A DNA stretch of 64,000 nucleotides from Flavobacteriales bacterium (GTDB taxonomy: Bacteria; Bacteroidota; Bacteroidia; Flavobacteriales_F; PHOS-HE28), in the NCBI GenBank assembly GCA_020635725.1, contig JACJZF010000003.1, positions 124,001 through 188,000 on the forward strand, given 5' to 3'. The number at the start of each line of letters is the position of its first letter. Within the stretch, counting starts at the first letter, position 1. A program made the translations under genes and the position numbers. Shown here one piece after another: positions 36,058-44,464 of the stretch. The notes beneath the pieces were generated by a model. The model had not been told where the DNA came from, did not search any database, and saw only the letters and a list, made by a program, of their open reading frames with translations.

Positions 36058-36642
36058 GTGCGCCTCGGAGCCCGAGCAACGATTCCATGCATGCCCGCCC
36101 TACTTCTGGCGGGCATGCTGCTTTCATCCTGCAAGAACGATCTGGACAAGGTGGCCGCCGTGGAGCTGCCCGAGGCCGTACCGGACCGGCTCACCACCGA
36201 TGCCGAATACATCTATTCGGATTCCGGAATCGTGCGGAACCGGCTGCGCGCCGGAAGCATCGCGGAATGGGGTGGCGAGCAGAAGCGAACGGAGATCAAC
36301 GATGGATTGGAGCTCGTCTTCTACGATGCGCAAGGTCAGCCCGGTAGCCGGCTCACGGCACGCCGCGGCCTGATCTCGCCGGACGGCAAGCGCATGGAGG
36401 TGTACGAGAACGTGATCTTCACCAACACCAAGGGAGAGCGGTTGGAGACCGAGGAGCTCACCTGGGAGCAGGACAGCGCGCGGGTGAGCACCGACCAGGC
36501 CGTACGTGTGCAGCGCGGACAGGACGTGATCCACGGCACCGGGCTCGATGCCGCCGAGGACTTCAGCCGGTACGTTATCCGCCAGGTCACCGGCACCATT
36601 CACATCGCCGAGGATACCTTGGCCGCACCGAGTGAACCATGA
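36058..36642 (+). CDS. lptC: LPS export protein LptC-like lipoprotein
   Basis: 194 residues from GTG 36058, which gives a basic N-terminus, a hydrophobic run and the lipobox LLSSC near residue 22; the ATG at 36091 would lack the basic region. The domain has the OstA/LptC-like beta-taco pattern: SDSGIVRNRLRAGSIAEW, LELVFYDAQGQPGSRLTARRG, then GKRMEVYENVIFTNTKGERLETEEL and DQAVRVQRGQDVIHGTGLDA. Bacteroidota LptC proteins are lipoprotein-like in this way. It should carry LPS from the LptBFG complex to LptA in the periplasm. It overlaps the next gene by four bases. Confidence 0.78.
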   Translation: MRLGARATIPCMPALLLAGMLLSSCKNDLDKVAAVELPEAVPDRLTTDAEYIYSDSGIVRNRLRAGSIAEWGGEQKRTEINDGLELVFYDAQGQPGSRLTARRGLISPDGKRMEVYENVIFTNTKGERLETEELTWEQDSARVSTDQAVRVQRGQDVIHGTGLDAAEDFSRYVIRQVTGTIHIAEDTLAAPSEP

Positions 36643-36860
36643 GCCGATTACGCAAGCTGAGCCGCATCATGGAGCATTTCTGGTTGGCTGTGGCCATCGG
36701 CACCGCTGTGGCTGCGACATGGGTCATCGTCCAGGATGGCTTCGCGGTGGGCACGCAATGGCTCATCTTCCCCGGCGTGGCGCTCGCCATGTTCTTCTTC
36801 CGCCGCTTCACGCGTCGCCGCCTCGAGGCCATGGACGACGCGAGCAAGGGCCGCCCCTAG
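36639..36860 (+). CDS. Small membrane protein downstream of lptC
   Basis: 73 residues with two helices (FWLAVAIGTAVAATWVIVQ and WLIFPGVALAMFFF) and basic ends (RFTRRRLE). The ATG overlaps the lptC stop (ATGA). Small two-helix proteins occur in this position in Flavobacteria, but no function is known. Confidence 0.68.
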   Translation: MSRLRKLSRIMEHFWLAVAIGTAVAATWVIVQDGFAVGTQWLIFPGVALAMFFFRRFTRRRLEAMDDASKGRP

Positions 36861-36878
36861 CGCCTCGCCGGGTCCGGC

Positions 36879-36886
36879 TATCTTCG
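36879..36886 (+). promoter_or_regulatory. Bacteroidota-type -7 element upstream of the CNNM gene
   Basis: TATCTTCG (TAnnTTCG) lies 20 bases before the TTG start at 36906, so the transcript leader would be about 13 bases. Confidence 0.45.
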
Positions 36887-36905
36887 CCCTTCCCTGCCCG
36901 CGACC

Positions 36906-38186
36906 TTGGATTCCACTGACATTCTGCTGATCGTTGGATCGGTGCTGCTCTCCGCGCTGTGCTCCGGACTGGAGATCGCGTTCGTGAGCGCCAACAAGCT
37001 GTACCTGGAGCTGGAGCGGAAGCGCGGCGCCATCTGGGCGCGCATCATCGGCGAGCTGCAACGGCGTCCCGCGCGCGTGATCGGCGCGCTGCTGGTGGGC
37101 AACAACATCGCGCTGGTGGTGTACGGCGTGGTGATGGCGCGGGTGATGGAGCCCTGGCTGGAGCAGCTGGGCCTGGGACCGATCATGGTGCTGTTGATGC
37201 AGACCGTGCTGAGCACCTTGCTGATCCTCGTGCTCGCCGAGTTCCTGCCCAAGGTGCTGTTCCGCGTGGATCCGAGCCGCGTGCTGGCCTTCTTCGCGCT
37301 GCCCCTGCTGGTGCTCTACGTGGTGCTCTGGCCCGCCATGATGCTCATGACCGGCATCAGCGAGCTGGTGCTGCTGCTCTTCCGCGTCCGCTCGAAGCCG
37401 GGTCAGCTGGTCTTCGGGCGCATCGACCTGGATGAATTCGTTCGCGAGGTGAGCGCCGGCCAGAACGGCGAGCACGAGCTCGATGCCGAGGTGGAGTATT
37501 TCAAGAACACGCTCGAGCTCAACAGCATCAAGGTGCGCGAGCTCATGGTGCCGCGCGCGCGCATCGAGGCGATCGATGTGGAAGAACCCATCGACGTGCT
37601 GCACCGGCGCTTCGTGGACACCGGCATGAGCAAACTGCTCGTGTACAAGGATGGCATCGACAACATCATCGGCTACGTGCACGGGTACGAGCTCTTCCGC
37701 CATCCGCGCTCGATTCGTGCCGTGCTGCGGCCCGTGAAGTTCATCCCCGGTACCATGCCCGCCGACGATGTGCTGCAGCTCTTCATCAAGCAGCGCACCC
37801 ATGTGGCGGTCGTGGTGGATGAGTTCGGGGGCACCGCCGGCATGATCACCATGGAAGATGTGGTGGAGACCATCGTCGGGGATATCGAGGACGAGCACGA
37901 TACGCCCGAGGATATCGAAGAGCGGCTCAGCGAGGACGAGTTCCTCTTCAGCGCGCGTCTGGAGATCGCGCGCCTGCGCGAGGTGCATCGGCTCGATCTG
38001 CCCGAATCCGAGGAGTACGACACCCTCGCGGGCTTCATCCTGTACCGCACCGGCGACCTGCCGGAAGAGGGCCAGGTGCTCGATCTGGAGCCCTTTCGCC
38101 TCACGGTGGCTCAGGTGGTCCATGGCCGAATCGACCTGATCCGCCTCAAAGTGCTCGACCCGGAGGGCTTCCTTCCGACCGAATAG
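36906..38186 (+). CDS. CNNM/CBS-domain membrane protein (CorB/hemolysin-like)
   Basis: 426 residues starting at TTG. The CNNM membrane domain (about residues 1-190) starts ILLIVGSVLLSALCSGLEIAFVSAN. Two CBS domains follow (NSIKVRELMVPRARIEAIDVEE, and HVAVVVDEFGGTAGMITMEDVVETIVGDI near residue 310), and then a CorC_HlyC transporter-associated domain (LPESEEYDTLAGFILYRTGDLPEEG). These proteins are linked to magnesium efflux and homeostasis; the name hemolysin is historical. Confidence 0.92.
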   Translation: MDSTDILLIVGSVLLSALCSGLEIAFVSANKLYLELERKRGAIWARIIGELQRRPARVIGALLVGNNIALVVYGVVMARVMEPWLEQLGLGPIMVLLMQTVLSTLLILVLAEFLPKVLFRVDPSRVLAFFALPLLVLYVVLWPAMMLMTGISELVLLLFRVRSKPGQLVFGRIDLDEFVREVSAGQNGEHELDAEVEYFKNTLELNSIKVRELMVPRARIEAIDVEEPIDVLHRRFVDTGMSKLLVYKDGIDNIIGYVHGYELFRHPRSIRAVLRPVKFIPGTMPADDVLQLFIKQRTHVAVVVDEFGGTAGMITMEDVVETIVGDIEDEHDTPEDIEERLSEDEFLFSARLEIARLREVHRLDLPESEEYDTLAGFILYRTGDLPEEGQVLDLEPFRLTVAQVVHGRIDLIRLKVLDPEGFLPTE

Positions 38187-38248
38187 CCACCGCAAGCGCC
38201 TAGTATGCAGCTGGTTACCTAGTCCAAGACAGGTACGCGGCACCTGCC

Positions 38249-38256
38249 TATATTCG
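38249..38256 (+). promoter_or_regulatory. Bacteroidota-type -7 element upstream of the PpiD-like gene
   Basis: TATATTCG matches TAnnTTCG and ends 21 bases before the ATG at 38277. Confidence 0.45.
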
Positions 38257-38276
38257 CAGCCCAATTCACGCAGGCT

Positions 38277-40349
38277 ATGGCAGTTATCGGTAAGATCCGC
38301 GAGCGCAGCGGGCTCCTGGTGGGCATCGTGCTCGTGTCGCTCTTTCTCTTCGTTCTCGGCGACTGGCTCGCCGGGCGCGGCGGGCGTCGGCAGGACAATG
38401 TGCTCGGCGAGGTGGCCGGCGATGAGATCGGCGTGGCCGAGTACGAGCGCCGCGTGAACGACGAAGTGGAGAGCTACCGCAACGACTTCGGGCAGCAGGC
38501 CACGCAGCAGCTCACCGATCAGGTGCGCAACACCGTGTGGAACGAGATGGTGAAGTCCATCGTGATGATGCCGCAGGTGAAGGATGCCGGCTTCGCGCTC
38601 ACCCAAGGCGAGTACAACGACATCCGCTTCGGCGACAACATCCTGCCCGAGTTCCGCGGCCAGTTCCAAGGCCCCGATGGGCAACCGGACCGCGCGCAGC
38701 TCAAGGACTACTTCGAGCGCGTGAAGCTCAACGCGCCCATGTACCACGAGATCCAGAGCCGCCGGATCCAGGAGAACCGCCTCTATGCCAAGTACACCAC
38801 CCTGGTGAAGAAGAGTGTGTTCGTGAACAAGGCGCAGGCGCGGCAGGAGCTCATCGGCAAGGAGCGCAAGGCCACCTTCAGCTTCGCGGCGAAGCGCTAC
38901 GACAGCGAGCCCGATAGCCTGTACGCCGTGAGCGATCAGGATCTGCGCCGCTATTACGAGGAGCACAAGAACGACGCGAAGAACAAGCAGAAGGCCGCGC
39001 GGGCCTTCGATTACGTGCTCTTCCCGGTGAAGGCGAGCCAGGCAGACCGCGACGCGCTCCGCTCCGAGATGGGCGAGCTGCGCGAGGACTTCACCGCGGC
39101 CGGGAATGACTCGGTATTCGTGGTGGGCAACTCCAGCTCACGCACCTATTCCGTGGTGCCCTACACCGAAGGAAGCACCGACGCGATGAACGACAGCCTG
39201 ATCCGCAACGCGGCCGTAGGCGAAGTGGTGGGCCCCTACCTCGAGGGCGATACCTGGAAGCTGGTGAAGGTGAAGGAGCTCGCCGATGTGCCCGAGGCCC
39301 GCGTGCGCCACATCCTGCTGAGCACCCAGAAAGAGAAGGGCGAGGAGGAGCAGAAGCGCCGCGCCGACAGCCTGCTCACGGTGCTGAAGAAGGACCGCAG
39401 CAAGTTCCCCGATCTGGTCACCAAGTTCAGCGACGATCCCGGCAGCGTGGGCAACGGCGGCGTGTACGAGTGGTTCGACAAGAAGCAGATGGTGCCCGAA
39501 TTCACCGCTGCGAGCTTCGATGAGAAAGTGGGCGCGATCACGATCTGCAAGACCTCGTACGGCTTCCACATCGTGGAGGTACTCGGCCAGCGCACGCGCC
39601 AGGAGCGCCGCATCGTCACGGTTGACCGTCCGGTGAAGCCTTCCGGAAAGACCTTCGATGCCATGTACAAGGTGGCCAATGAGTTCAGCCTCACGCACAA
39701 GAACCTCGATGAGGTGAAGAAGGGCGCTGAGGAGCAGGGATTGCAGATGAGCAACGTGGATGACTTCCGCTTGGACTCCAAGTTCGTCCAAGGCCTGCAG
39801 GAGCCCGCTGCCGTCATCACCTGGGTGAAACGCGCGGAGGTCGGCGACGTGAGCGAGCCGCTGCAAGCCGGTGAGAACTACGTGGTGGCCGTGCTCCGGG
39901 CGATCAAAGAGGAAGGCGCCCCCGAGCTCGAGGATGTGCGCGAGGCCTTCACCAAGGAAGTGGTGAAGCAGAAGAAGGCCGAGGCCTACATGGCGAAGAT
40001 GGAAGGCAAGACCGACCTCAACGCCATCGCCACCGAGGTGGGTGGCCGCGTGGAGAACGCCACCGACCTCAGCTACAACAGCTTCAACCTGCCTGGCGGC
40101 TACAGCGAGTTCGAAGTGGTGGGCAAGATCTTCGCGCTGCAAAGCGGTGATACCAGCGTGCCCCTGAAAGGCGAGACCGGCGTGTACGTGGCCAGCATGA
40201 CCTCAGTGACCGAGCCCAGCCCCGAAGCCGACGTGGAGAGCGACCGCACCAGCCTCCGCAGCCGTGTGCAGAGCCGCGCCGAGAACGGTGTCTTCAACGC
40301 CCTGCGCGATGCGGCCGGCGTAGTGGACAACCGTTACCTGTACTACTGA
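38277..40349 (+). CDS. PpiD/SurA-like membrane-anchored peptidyl-prolyl isomerase
   Basis: 690 residues with an N-terminal membrane anchor (SGLLVGIVLVSLFLFVLGDWL), a SurA-N-like helical region, and a parvulin domain at about residues 340-440 (ARVRHILLSTQKEKGEEEQKR, FSDDPGSVGNGGVYEWFDKKQMVPEF, GFHIVEVLGQRT). A second, degenerate parvulin-like half lies in the C-terminal part. It should fold outer-membrane proteins in the periplasm. The length matches PpiD homologues of Bacteroidota. A strong terminator follows. Confidence 0.9.
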   Translation: MAVIGKIRERSGLLVGIVLVSLFLFVLGDWLAGRGGRRQDNVLGEVAGDEIGVAEYERRVNDEVESYRNDFGQQATQQLTDQVRNTVWNEMVKSIVMMPQVKDAGFALTQGEYNDIRFGDNILPEFRGQFQGPDGQPDRAQLKDYFERVKLNAPMYHEIQSRRIQENRLYAKYTTLVKKSVFVNKAQARQELIGKERKATFSFAAKRYDSEPDSLYAVSDQDLRRYYEEHKNDAKNKQKAARAFDYVLFPVKASQADRDALRSEMGELREDFTAAGNDSVFVVGNSSSRTYSVVPYTEGSTDAMNDSLIRNAAVGEVVGPYLEGDTWKLVKVKELADVPEARVRHILLSTQKEKGEEEQKRRADSLLTVLKKDRSKFPDLVTKFSDDPGSVGNGGVYEWFDKKQMVPEFTAASFDEKVGAITICKTSYGFHIVEVLGQRTRQERRIVTVDRPVKPSGKTFDAMYKVANEFSLTHKNLDEVKKGAEEQGLQMSNVDDFRLDSKFVQGLQEPAAVITWVKRAEVGDVSEPLQAGENYVVAVLRAIKEEGAPELEDVREAFTKEVVKQKKAEAYMAKMEGKTDLNAIATEVGGRVENATDLSYNSFNLPGGYSEFEVVGKIFALQSGDTSVPLKGETGVYVASMTSVTEPSPEADVESDRTSLRSRVQSRAENGVFNALRDAAGVVDNRYLYY

Positions 40350-40367
40350 GCGGATCAATCGAATTGG

Positions 40368-40395
40368 AAAGGCCGGCGTGAGCCGGCCTTTCTTG
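40368..40395 (+). terminator. Intrinsic terminator after the PpiD-like gene
   Basis: Ten-bp perfect hairpin (AAAGGCCGGC / GCCGGCCTTT) with a GTGA loop, then TTCTTGTTTTC. It is also A-rich on the left side, so it works from both strands. Confidence 0.9.
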
Positions 40396-40406
40396 TTTTC
40401 GGCGTT

Positions 40407-40424
40407 TACCGCAGCTGGCTCAGC
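40407..40424. repeat. Left 18-bp direct repeat of the island (partial rodA 3' end)
   Basis: TACCGCAGCTGGCTCAGC is identical to 44466-44483. On the minus strand it reads as the last codons of RodA (LSQLR) followed by TAA. Together the two copies bracket about 4 kb of foreign-looking genes; this could be an attachment site. Confidence 0.8.
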
Positions 40425-40481
40425 TCCGAAGACCTCAAGCATTTGCGTAGTAGGTACATTCGATTGACCAAACCACCACCT

Positions 40482-40958
40482 ATGAGAACTCTTGACATGT
40501 CGTTGGCTTGTGTACTGCTAATAGCGGGATGCAGCACCGGAACAGGCGATGCGCAGAATGGAACCGCGAGCGCAAAGTCCCTTGATTCGGTTACGTGGGA
40601 TGAAGGTGACCCAGAAGTGGAGAAGGCCGCGCGGCAGATCTGCTCGTGCTTCGTCGAGGCGATGAGGGCTGGCAGTGATAAAGAGACGATCGACGAGTTG
40701 ATCAGAGACATGGACAGCACGATCGGACTGAAGGAAGACGAACGTGAATTGAGGGTGGCCGAACTTGAGGAGAAGTACAAGCAACGCGGACTAGACCGCC
40801 GGAGCTTCGGCGCAGGTTGGAAGGTGGATTGCTTCCCCGAGGAAGAGATGAAGCGCTTGATGAATCTGCCGAAAGGAGGGCGGAAGATCTTCTTGATTAA
40901 AAAGACCCTTGAGCTGAAATGCGTGCCTACGCGGGTGATGTTTGAGCATGAGAGGTAA
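40482..40958 (+). CDS. Small lipoprotein of unknown function in the island
   Basis: 158 residues from ATG 40482, with lipobox LIAGC near residue 17. After a Ser/Thr/Gly-rich linker the sequence is helical and highly charged: EKAARQICSCFVEAMRAGSD, ELRVAELEEKYKQRGL and EEEMKRLMNL. Cysteines occur as ICSC and DC. The GC content is below that of the neighbouring chromosome genes. No known domain recognised. Confidence 0.6.
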   Translation: MRTLDMSLACVLLIAGCSTGTGDAQNGTASAKSLDSVTWDEGDPEVEKAARQICSCFVEAMRAGSDKETIDELIRDMDSTIGLKEDERELRVAELEEKYKQRGLDRRSFGAGWKVDCFPEEEMKRLMNLPKGGRKIFLIKKTLELKCVPTRVMFEHER

Positions 40959-41089
40959 CTGGCCCAAGTGGGAGCGTGCAGGAGAGGATTGGCGGGCGTG
41001 GTCGGCTCGGCAGCCGTGAGCAAGGGGCTGTTGATTGAGTGACGGGAAAGCCGGCAAGAGGGCTCATCGAGGGCGATTAGTTTAGCTGC

Positions 41090-42715
41090 ATGCCGACGTT
41101 GTATTACGGAGACAACCTAGGGGTGATGCGCGAGCACCTGAAGGATGCGAGCGTTGACCTGATCTACCTCGACCCGCCCTTCAACAGCAAGCGGGACTAC
41201 AACGTGCTATTCAAGAGCCCGAAGGGCGAGGCGGCGGAGGCGCAGATCACTGCCTTTGAGGATACGTGGCATTGGAACATGCAGGCGGAACGAGAGTTCG
41301 AGGAGCTGATGCACCAGCCGAACACGGATGTGGCGGAGCTGATGCGGGCGCTGCGCAGCTTCTTGGGGGAGAACGATATGATGGCCTACCTGACGGCGAT
41401 GGCGATACGGCTGCTGGAGATGCACCGGGTGCTGAAGAATACGGGCAGCTTGTACCTGCATTGCGACCCGACGGCGAGCCATTACTTGAAGATCGTCCTG
41501 GATGGGGTGTTTGGGAATGAGAACTTTCGGAACGAGATCATCTGGATGCGCGCCATGGCCAAGGGTTTGACAACGCGAGCACTCCCGAACAACCATGACA
41601 CGCTTCTCTGTTACCAGAGGTCAGAAGAATCGACATGGCATGATGAATTGATGTTTGAGGCTTACGATGAGGATGATTTGGATGAGAAGACGGAAGCGAA
41701 GTACAGTCAAGTGGATGAGGATGGGCGTCGGTATCAGTTGACAAGTCTCATTAACCCAAACTCCAACCGGCCCAATCTGACCTACGAGTTCCTTGGTATC
41801 ACCAAGGTGTGGCGTTGGACGAGAGAGCGCATGCAGGAAGCGTATGCCAATGGGTTAGTGGTACAGACTGCCGAGGGTAATGTGCCCCGGTACAAGAGAT
41901 ACTTGGATGAGCAACGCGGAAAGCCCATCGCCGATGTCTGGACCGACATCCCGCCTATTAACTCTCAAGCCCAGGAGCGCTTGGGGTACCCCACACAAAA
42001 GCCTCTTGCTCTCCTCGAACGAATCATACAAGCGAGCAGCAACGAAGGCGATGTTGTGCTTGATCCATTCTGTGGATGCGGGACGGCAGTAGATGCCGCG
42101 CAGAAGCTGAAGCGGGACTGGATAGGCATCGACATCACGCATCTGGCGGTGAGCCTGATTGAGAAGCGGATGAAGGACCGCTACGGGGCGGGCCTGAAGT
42201 TCGAGGTGGTTGGGACGCCCAAAGACCTTGAGGCGGCGCGGGACCTGGCACAACGGAACCGCTACCAGTTCCAATGGTGGGCGACGAGCCTCGTGAACGC
42301 GCAGCCCTACCAAGCGAAGAAGAAAGGACCGGACAGCGGGATAGATGGGGTGAAGTATTTCCATGACGTGGATGAGGATGGGCTGAAGAAGATCCTGGTG
42401 AGCGTGAAGAGCGGTAAGCTGAAGGCGGACGATGTGCGGGCCTTCAACCATGTACGCGAACGGGAAAAGGCAGAGATCGGATTGTTCATCACCCTGAGCA
42501 AGCCGACGGCAGGGATGGTGAGCGATGCGGCGGCAGCGGGGTTCTACACCTACGCGGACCGGAGCGAACGGAAGGTGCCACGGATGCAGATCCTGACGAT
42601 TGAGGACCTGCTGAGCGGGAAGAAGCGGGCGGAGCACCCGGACCAGCGGCCGGATGTGAACTTCAAGAAGGCGAAGCGAGAGACGGGGAAGAAGGGGCAG
42701 GAGAAGCTGTTCTAG
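41090..42715 (+). CDS. Beta-class DNA methyltransferase fused to an Mrr-like nuclease domain
   Basis: 541 residues. The methyltransferase part (PF01555-type N6-adenine/N4-cytosine) shows the catalytic motif DLIYLDPPFNSKRDYN near residue 25 and the SAM-binding motif VVLDPFCGCGTAVDAA near residue 325; DPPF before FxGxG defines the beta order. The target-recognition region lies between (about residues 150-310). After residue 400 there is an Mrr-type endonuclease-like part: DSGIDG near 414, ILVSVKSGK near 433 and GLFITLSKPTAGMVSDAAAAGFY near 462, which corresponds to the PD-(D/E)XK core (here S-x-K in place of the usual Q/E-x-K). It may thus modify and cut DNA in one chain. It is followed after 11 bases by the DUF4145 gene. 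Confidence 0.85.
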   Translation: MPTLYYGDNLGVMREHLKDASVDLIYLDPPFNSKRDYNVLFKSPKGEAAEAQITAFEDTWHWNMQAEREFEELMHQPNTDVAELMRALRSFLGENDMMAYLTAMAIRLLEMHRVLKNTGSLYLHCDPTASHYLKIVLDGVFGNENFRNEIIWMRAMAKGLTTRALPNNHDTLLCYQRSEESTWHDELMFEAYDEDDLDEKTEAKYSQVDEDGRRYQLTSLINPNSNRPNLTYEFLGITKVWRWTRERMQEAYANGLVVQTAEGNVPRYKRYLDEQRGKPIADVWTDIPPINSQAQERLGYPTQKPLALLERIIQASSNEGDVVLDPFCGCGTAVDAAQKLKRDWIGIDITHLAVSLIEKRMKDRYGAGLKFEVVGTPKDLEAARDLAQRNRYQFQWWATSLVNAQPYQAKKKGPDSGIDGVKYFHDVDEDGLKKILVSVKSGKLKADDVRAFNHVREREKAEIGLFITLSKPTAGMVSDAAAAGFYTYADRSERKVPRMQILTIEDLLSGKKRAEHPDQRPDVNFKKAKRETGKKGQEKLF

Positions 42716-42726
42716 TCTATCTACGA

Positions 42727-43479
42727 ATGAAACCAGACGAGCTTCCGTACTTCTATCTCGAAACACTACCCCACTGGACCTGCCCCACCTGTAATGAAGG
42801 CTCGCTTGAGTTGCTCAAAGACGAGGTCAGGACATGGGAAACCGGGGCGTCAATGATATGGCGTGAGTTGGAGGATTGGGATCCAGATTGGCGGAGAGGA
42901 ACCTTCCACTTGGTGTTGAAGTGCAGTAGAGATTGGTGCAATGAGCTGGTAGTGTCGCTAGGAACAATTACTTGGGAAGAGAACGGAGCTGAGATTGAAA
43001 CGGTGCGATTCACTCCGGCTTACTTCCATCCTCCATTGAAGTTCATCAAAGTTCCGGAGAAAGCACCCCATATAGTGCATAGGACGGTACGTGATGCTGA
43101 AGAGCTCGTATTCGCTGATCCCTCGGCAAGCGGGAACAAGATTAGAATAGCAGTGGAACAGTTGATGAATCATTATAGGGTAAGGCGCTTCCCTAAGCGC
43201 GGAAAGCGCAGAGCAATTCCTCTTCACCTACGACTAGCGGAATTTGGCAAGAATCATCCTGAGGAAGCAGAAATGCTCACCGCTTGCAAGTGGATAGGAA
43301 ACGTCGGGAGCCACGATCAGCGTGGACTTACGTTCAGGCAGGTCATGGATGGGCTTGAGATTTTGGAGTATGTAATGCAAGAGCTGTTCGATGATAAGGC
43401 AGAGCGGATTAAGCGTCGCGTCAAAGAGGTGAATAGACGTCGGGGGCTTCCGCCAAGAAAGCGAACTCGGATACGATAG
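42727..43479 (+). CDS. Zinc-ribbon DUF4145-domain protein
   Basis: 250 residues. The N-terminal part has a zinc-ribbon pattern (WTCPTCNEG near residue 17 and LKCSRDWCNELV near residue 66). The C-terminal half matches the DUF4145 helical domain: IAVEQLMNHYRV, HLRLAEFGKN, AEMLTACKWIGNVGSHDQRGL near 178 and DGLEILEYVMQELFDD, then a basic tail (RRVKEVNRRRGLPPRKRTRIR). DUF4145 is found alone next to, or fused to, restriction enzyme subunits. GC content is clearly lower than the surrounding chromosome. It probably works with the methyltransferase-nuclease upstream. Confidence 0.78.
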   Translation: MKPDELPYFYLETLPHWTCPTCNEGSLELLKDEVRTWETGASMIWRELEDWDPDWRRGTFHLVLKCSRDWCNELVVSLGTITWEENGAEIETVRFTPAYFHPPLKFIKVPEKAPHIVHRTVRDAEELVFADPSASGNKIRIAVEQLMNHYRVRRFPKRGKRRAIPLHLRLAEFGKNHPEEAEMLTACKWIGNVGSHDQRGLTFRQVMDGLEILEYVMQELFDDKAERIKRRVKEVNRRRGLPPRKRTRIR

Positions 43480-43588
43480 GAAGACGCGACCACACAACCA
43501 CACCGGGTGGACAGCGCAAAGTGGACAGGGTGGACGAAGTGGGCCGGGTGGGACCACGAGAGTTCATGCAGATGGAGCTGCGGTTGGC

Positions 43589-44275
43589 TCAGGAGCCGAG
43601 GGTGCTGATACGCACCCATTCGTTGGCGGCGTTGCGAACGCGCCAGAAGTGGCGGCCATTGGTGGCGCGCTTGGTGATGGAAGTGCCGGCAGCGGATAAG
43701 GACGAGAAGCTCTTGGCCCCTACGCGCACGGTTCCATCCTTGCGGAGCGTAGCGCGGTATTCCTTGCCCTTGTGCTGCGCGCGGAGGAAGACGGCGCCGT
43801 TGGCGGCGTGACTGCGGAGAGGTGAGGCTTTGGCAGGCCTACGTGCCGGGCGTTCGACGGGTGCAGGCTTGCCGAGAATGCCTCGCCGCTTAAGTTCCTG
43901 CTGCTGCTTTATGCGACGATCGAGATCCCGACGCCGGTCCGTGGAGCCCTTGAGCTTTCCCTTGACGCGGTTGCCCTTCGGCTTGATGACGCGCAGCATG
44001 AGTGATTCGAGCTCTTTCACGTAGGAGTCGCCGCTGGTGAGGTAAACGCTGAAGCGGTCCCAAAGACCTTTGTGCCGATCACGCCGATGCGCATGGAGCC
44101 GCGCTTTCAGGTTACGGGCGAGGCCGACATAATAGAGCTGCGATCCGCTGTAGAGCGCGTAAACGCCGTTGCGGCGATCGACAAGGGCGGTAATGACGGA
44201 CTGAAACTCGATGAAGACATCGGCATGGATGGCTTCAAGGTGCTCGACGACAAGATGCTTGCTGCGCGGCGTCAT
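43589..44275 (-). CDS. GIY-YIG nuclease-like protein with RAMA-like C-terminal domain
   Basis: 228 residues. The GIY-YIG core is seen as GVYALYSGSQLYYVGLARNLKARLHAHR at about residues 37-64 in two pieces (GVY, YYVG), followed by the Arg and His and by the catalytic Glu in YVKELESLMLRVIKPKGN near residue 90. A basic linker (residues 110-150) leads to a C-terminal domain with EYRATLRKDGTVRVGAKSF, SLSAAGTSITKRATNGRHFW and NEWVRIS, resembling the RAMA domain (restriction enzyme adenine methylase associated). It converges with the methyltransferase pair and lies between the two 18-bp repeats. RAMA assignment is from pattern only. Confidence 0.75.
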   Translation of the reverse strand: MTPRSKHLVVEHLEAIHADVFIEFQSVITALVDRRNGVYALYSGSQLYYVGLARNLKARLHAHRRDRHKGLWDRFSVYLTSGDSYVKELESLMLRVIKPKGNRVKGKLKGSTDRRRDLDRRIKQQQELKRRGILGKPAPVERPARRPAKASPLRSHAANGAVFLRAQHKGKEYRATLRKDGTVRVGAKSFSSLSAAGTSITKRATNGRHFWRVRNAANEWVRISTLGS

Positions 44276-44464
44276 CAGGGCAATGTTAAGCGGTGGCAGC
44301 GGAAAAACAGGCTAGTGTCGTTATTAAGTGACAGATGTGTAACGGGTTGGCGACGCCTGGGAACAAGTGGTCGCGAAAACGCAACCTACGAGTGCAAACT
44401 CTAAACGGCCACCTATGGTTGGAATGAATCGGGTGGGCTGTGGAGGCGACCGCAGCGGAAGGGA

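Noticed and set aside
36648..38966. A 772-codon open frame on the minus strand
   Set aside because: It is antisense to lptC-downstream, CNNM and PpiD genes that carry clear family motifs. The high GC content removes stop codons in the opposite strand; its His/Glu/Leu-rich translation has no domain.
43490..43570. Possible minisatellite of GGTGGAC/GGGTGG units
   Set aside because: The units are irregular in spacing and sequence and do not form a real tandem array.
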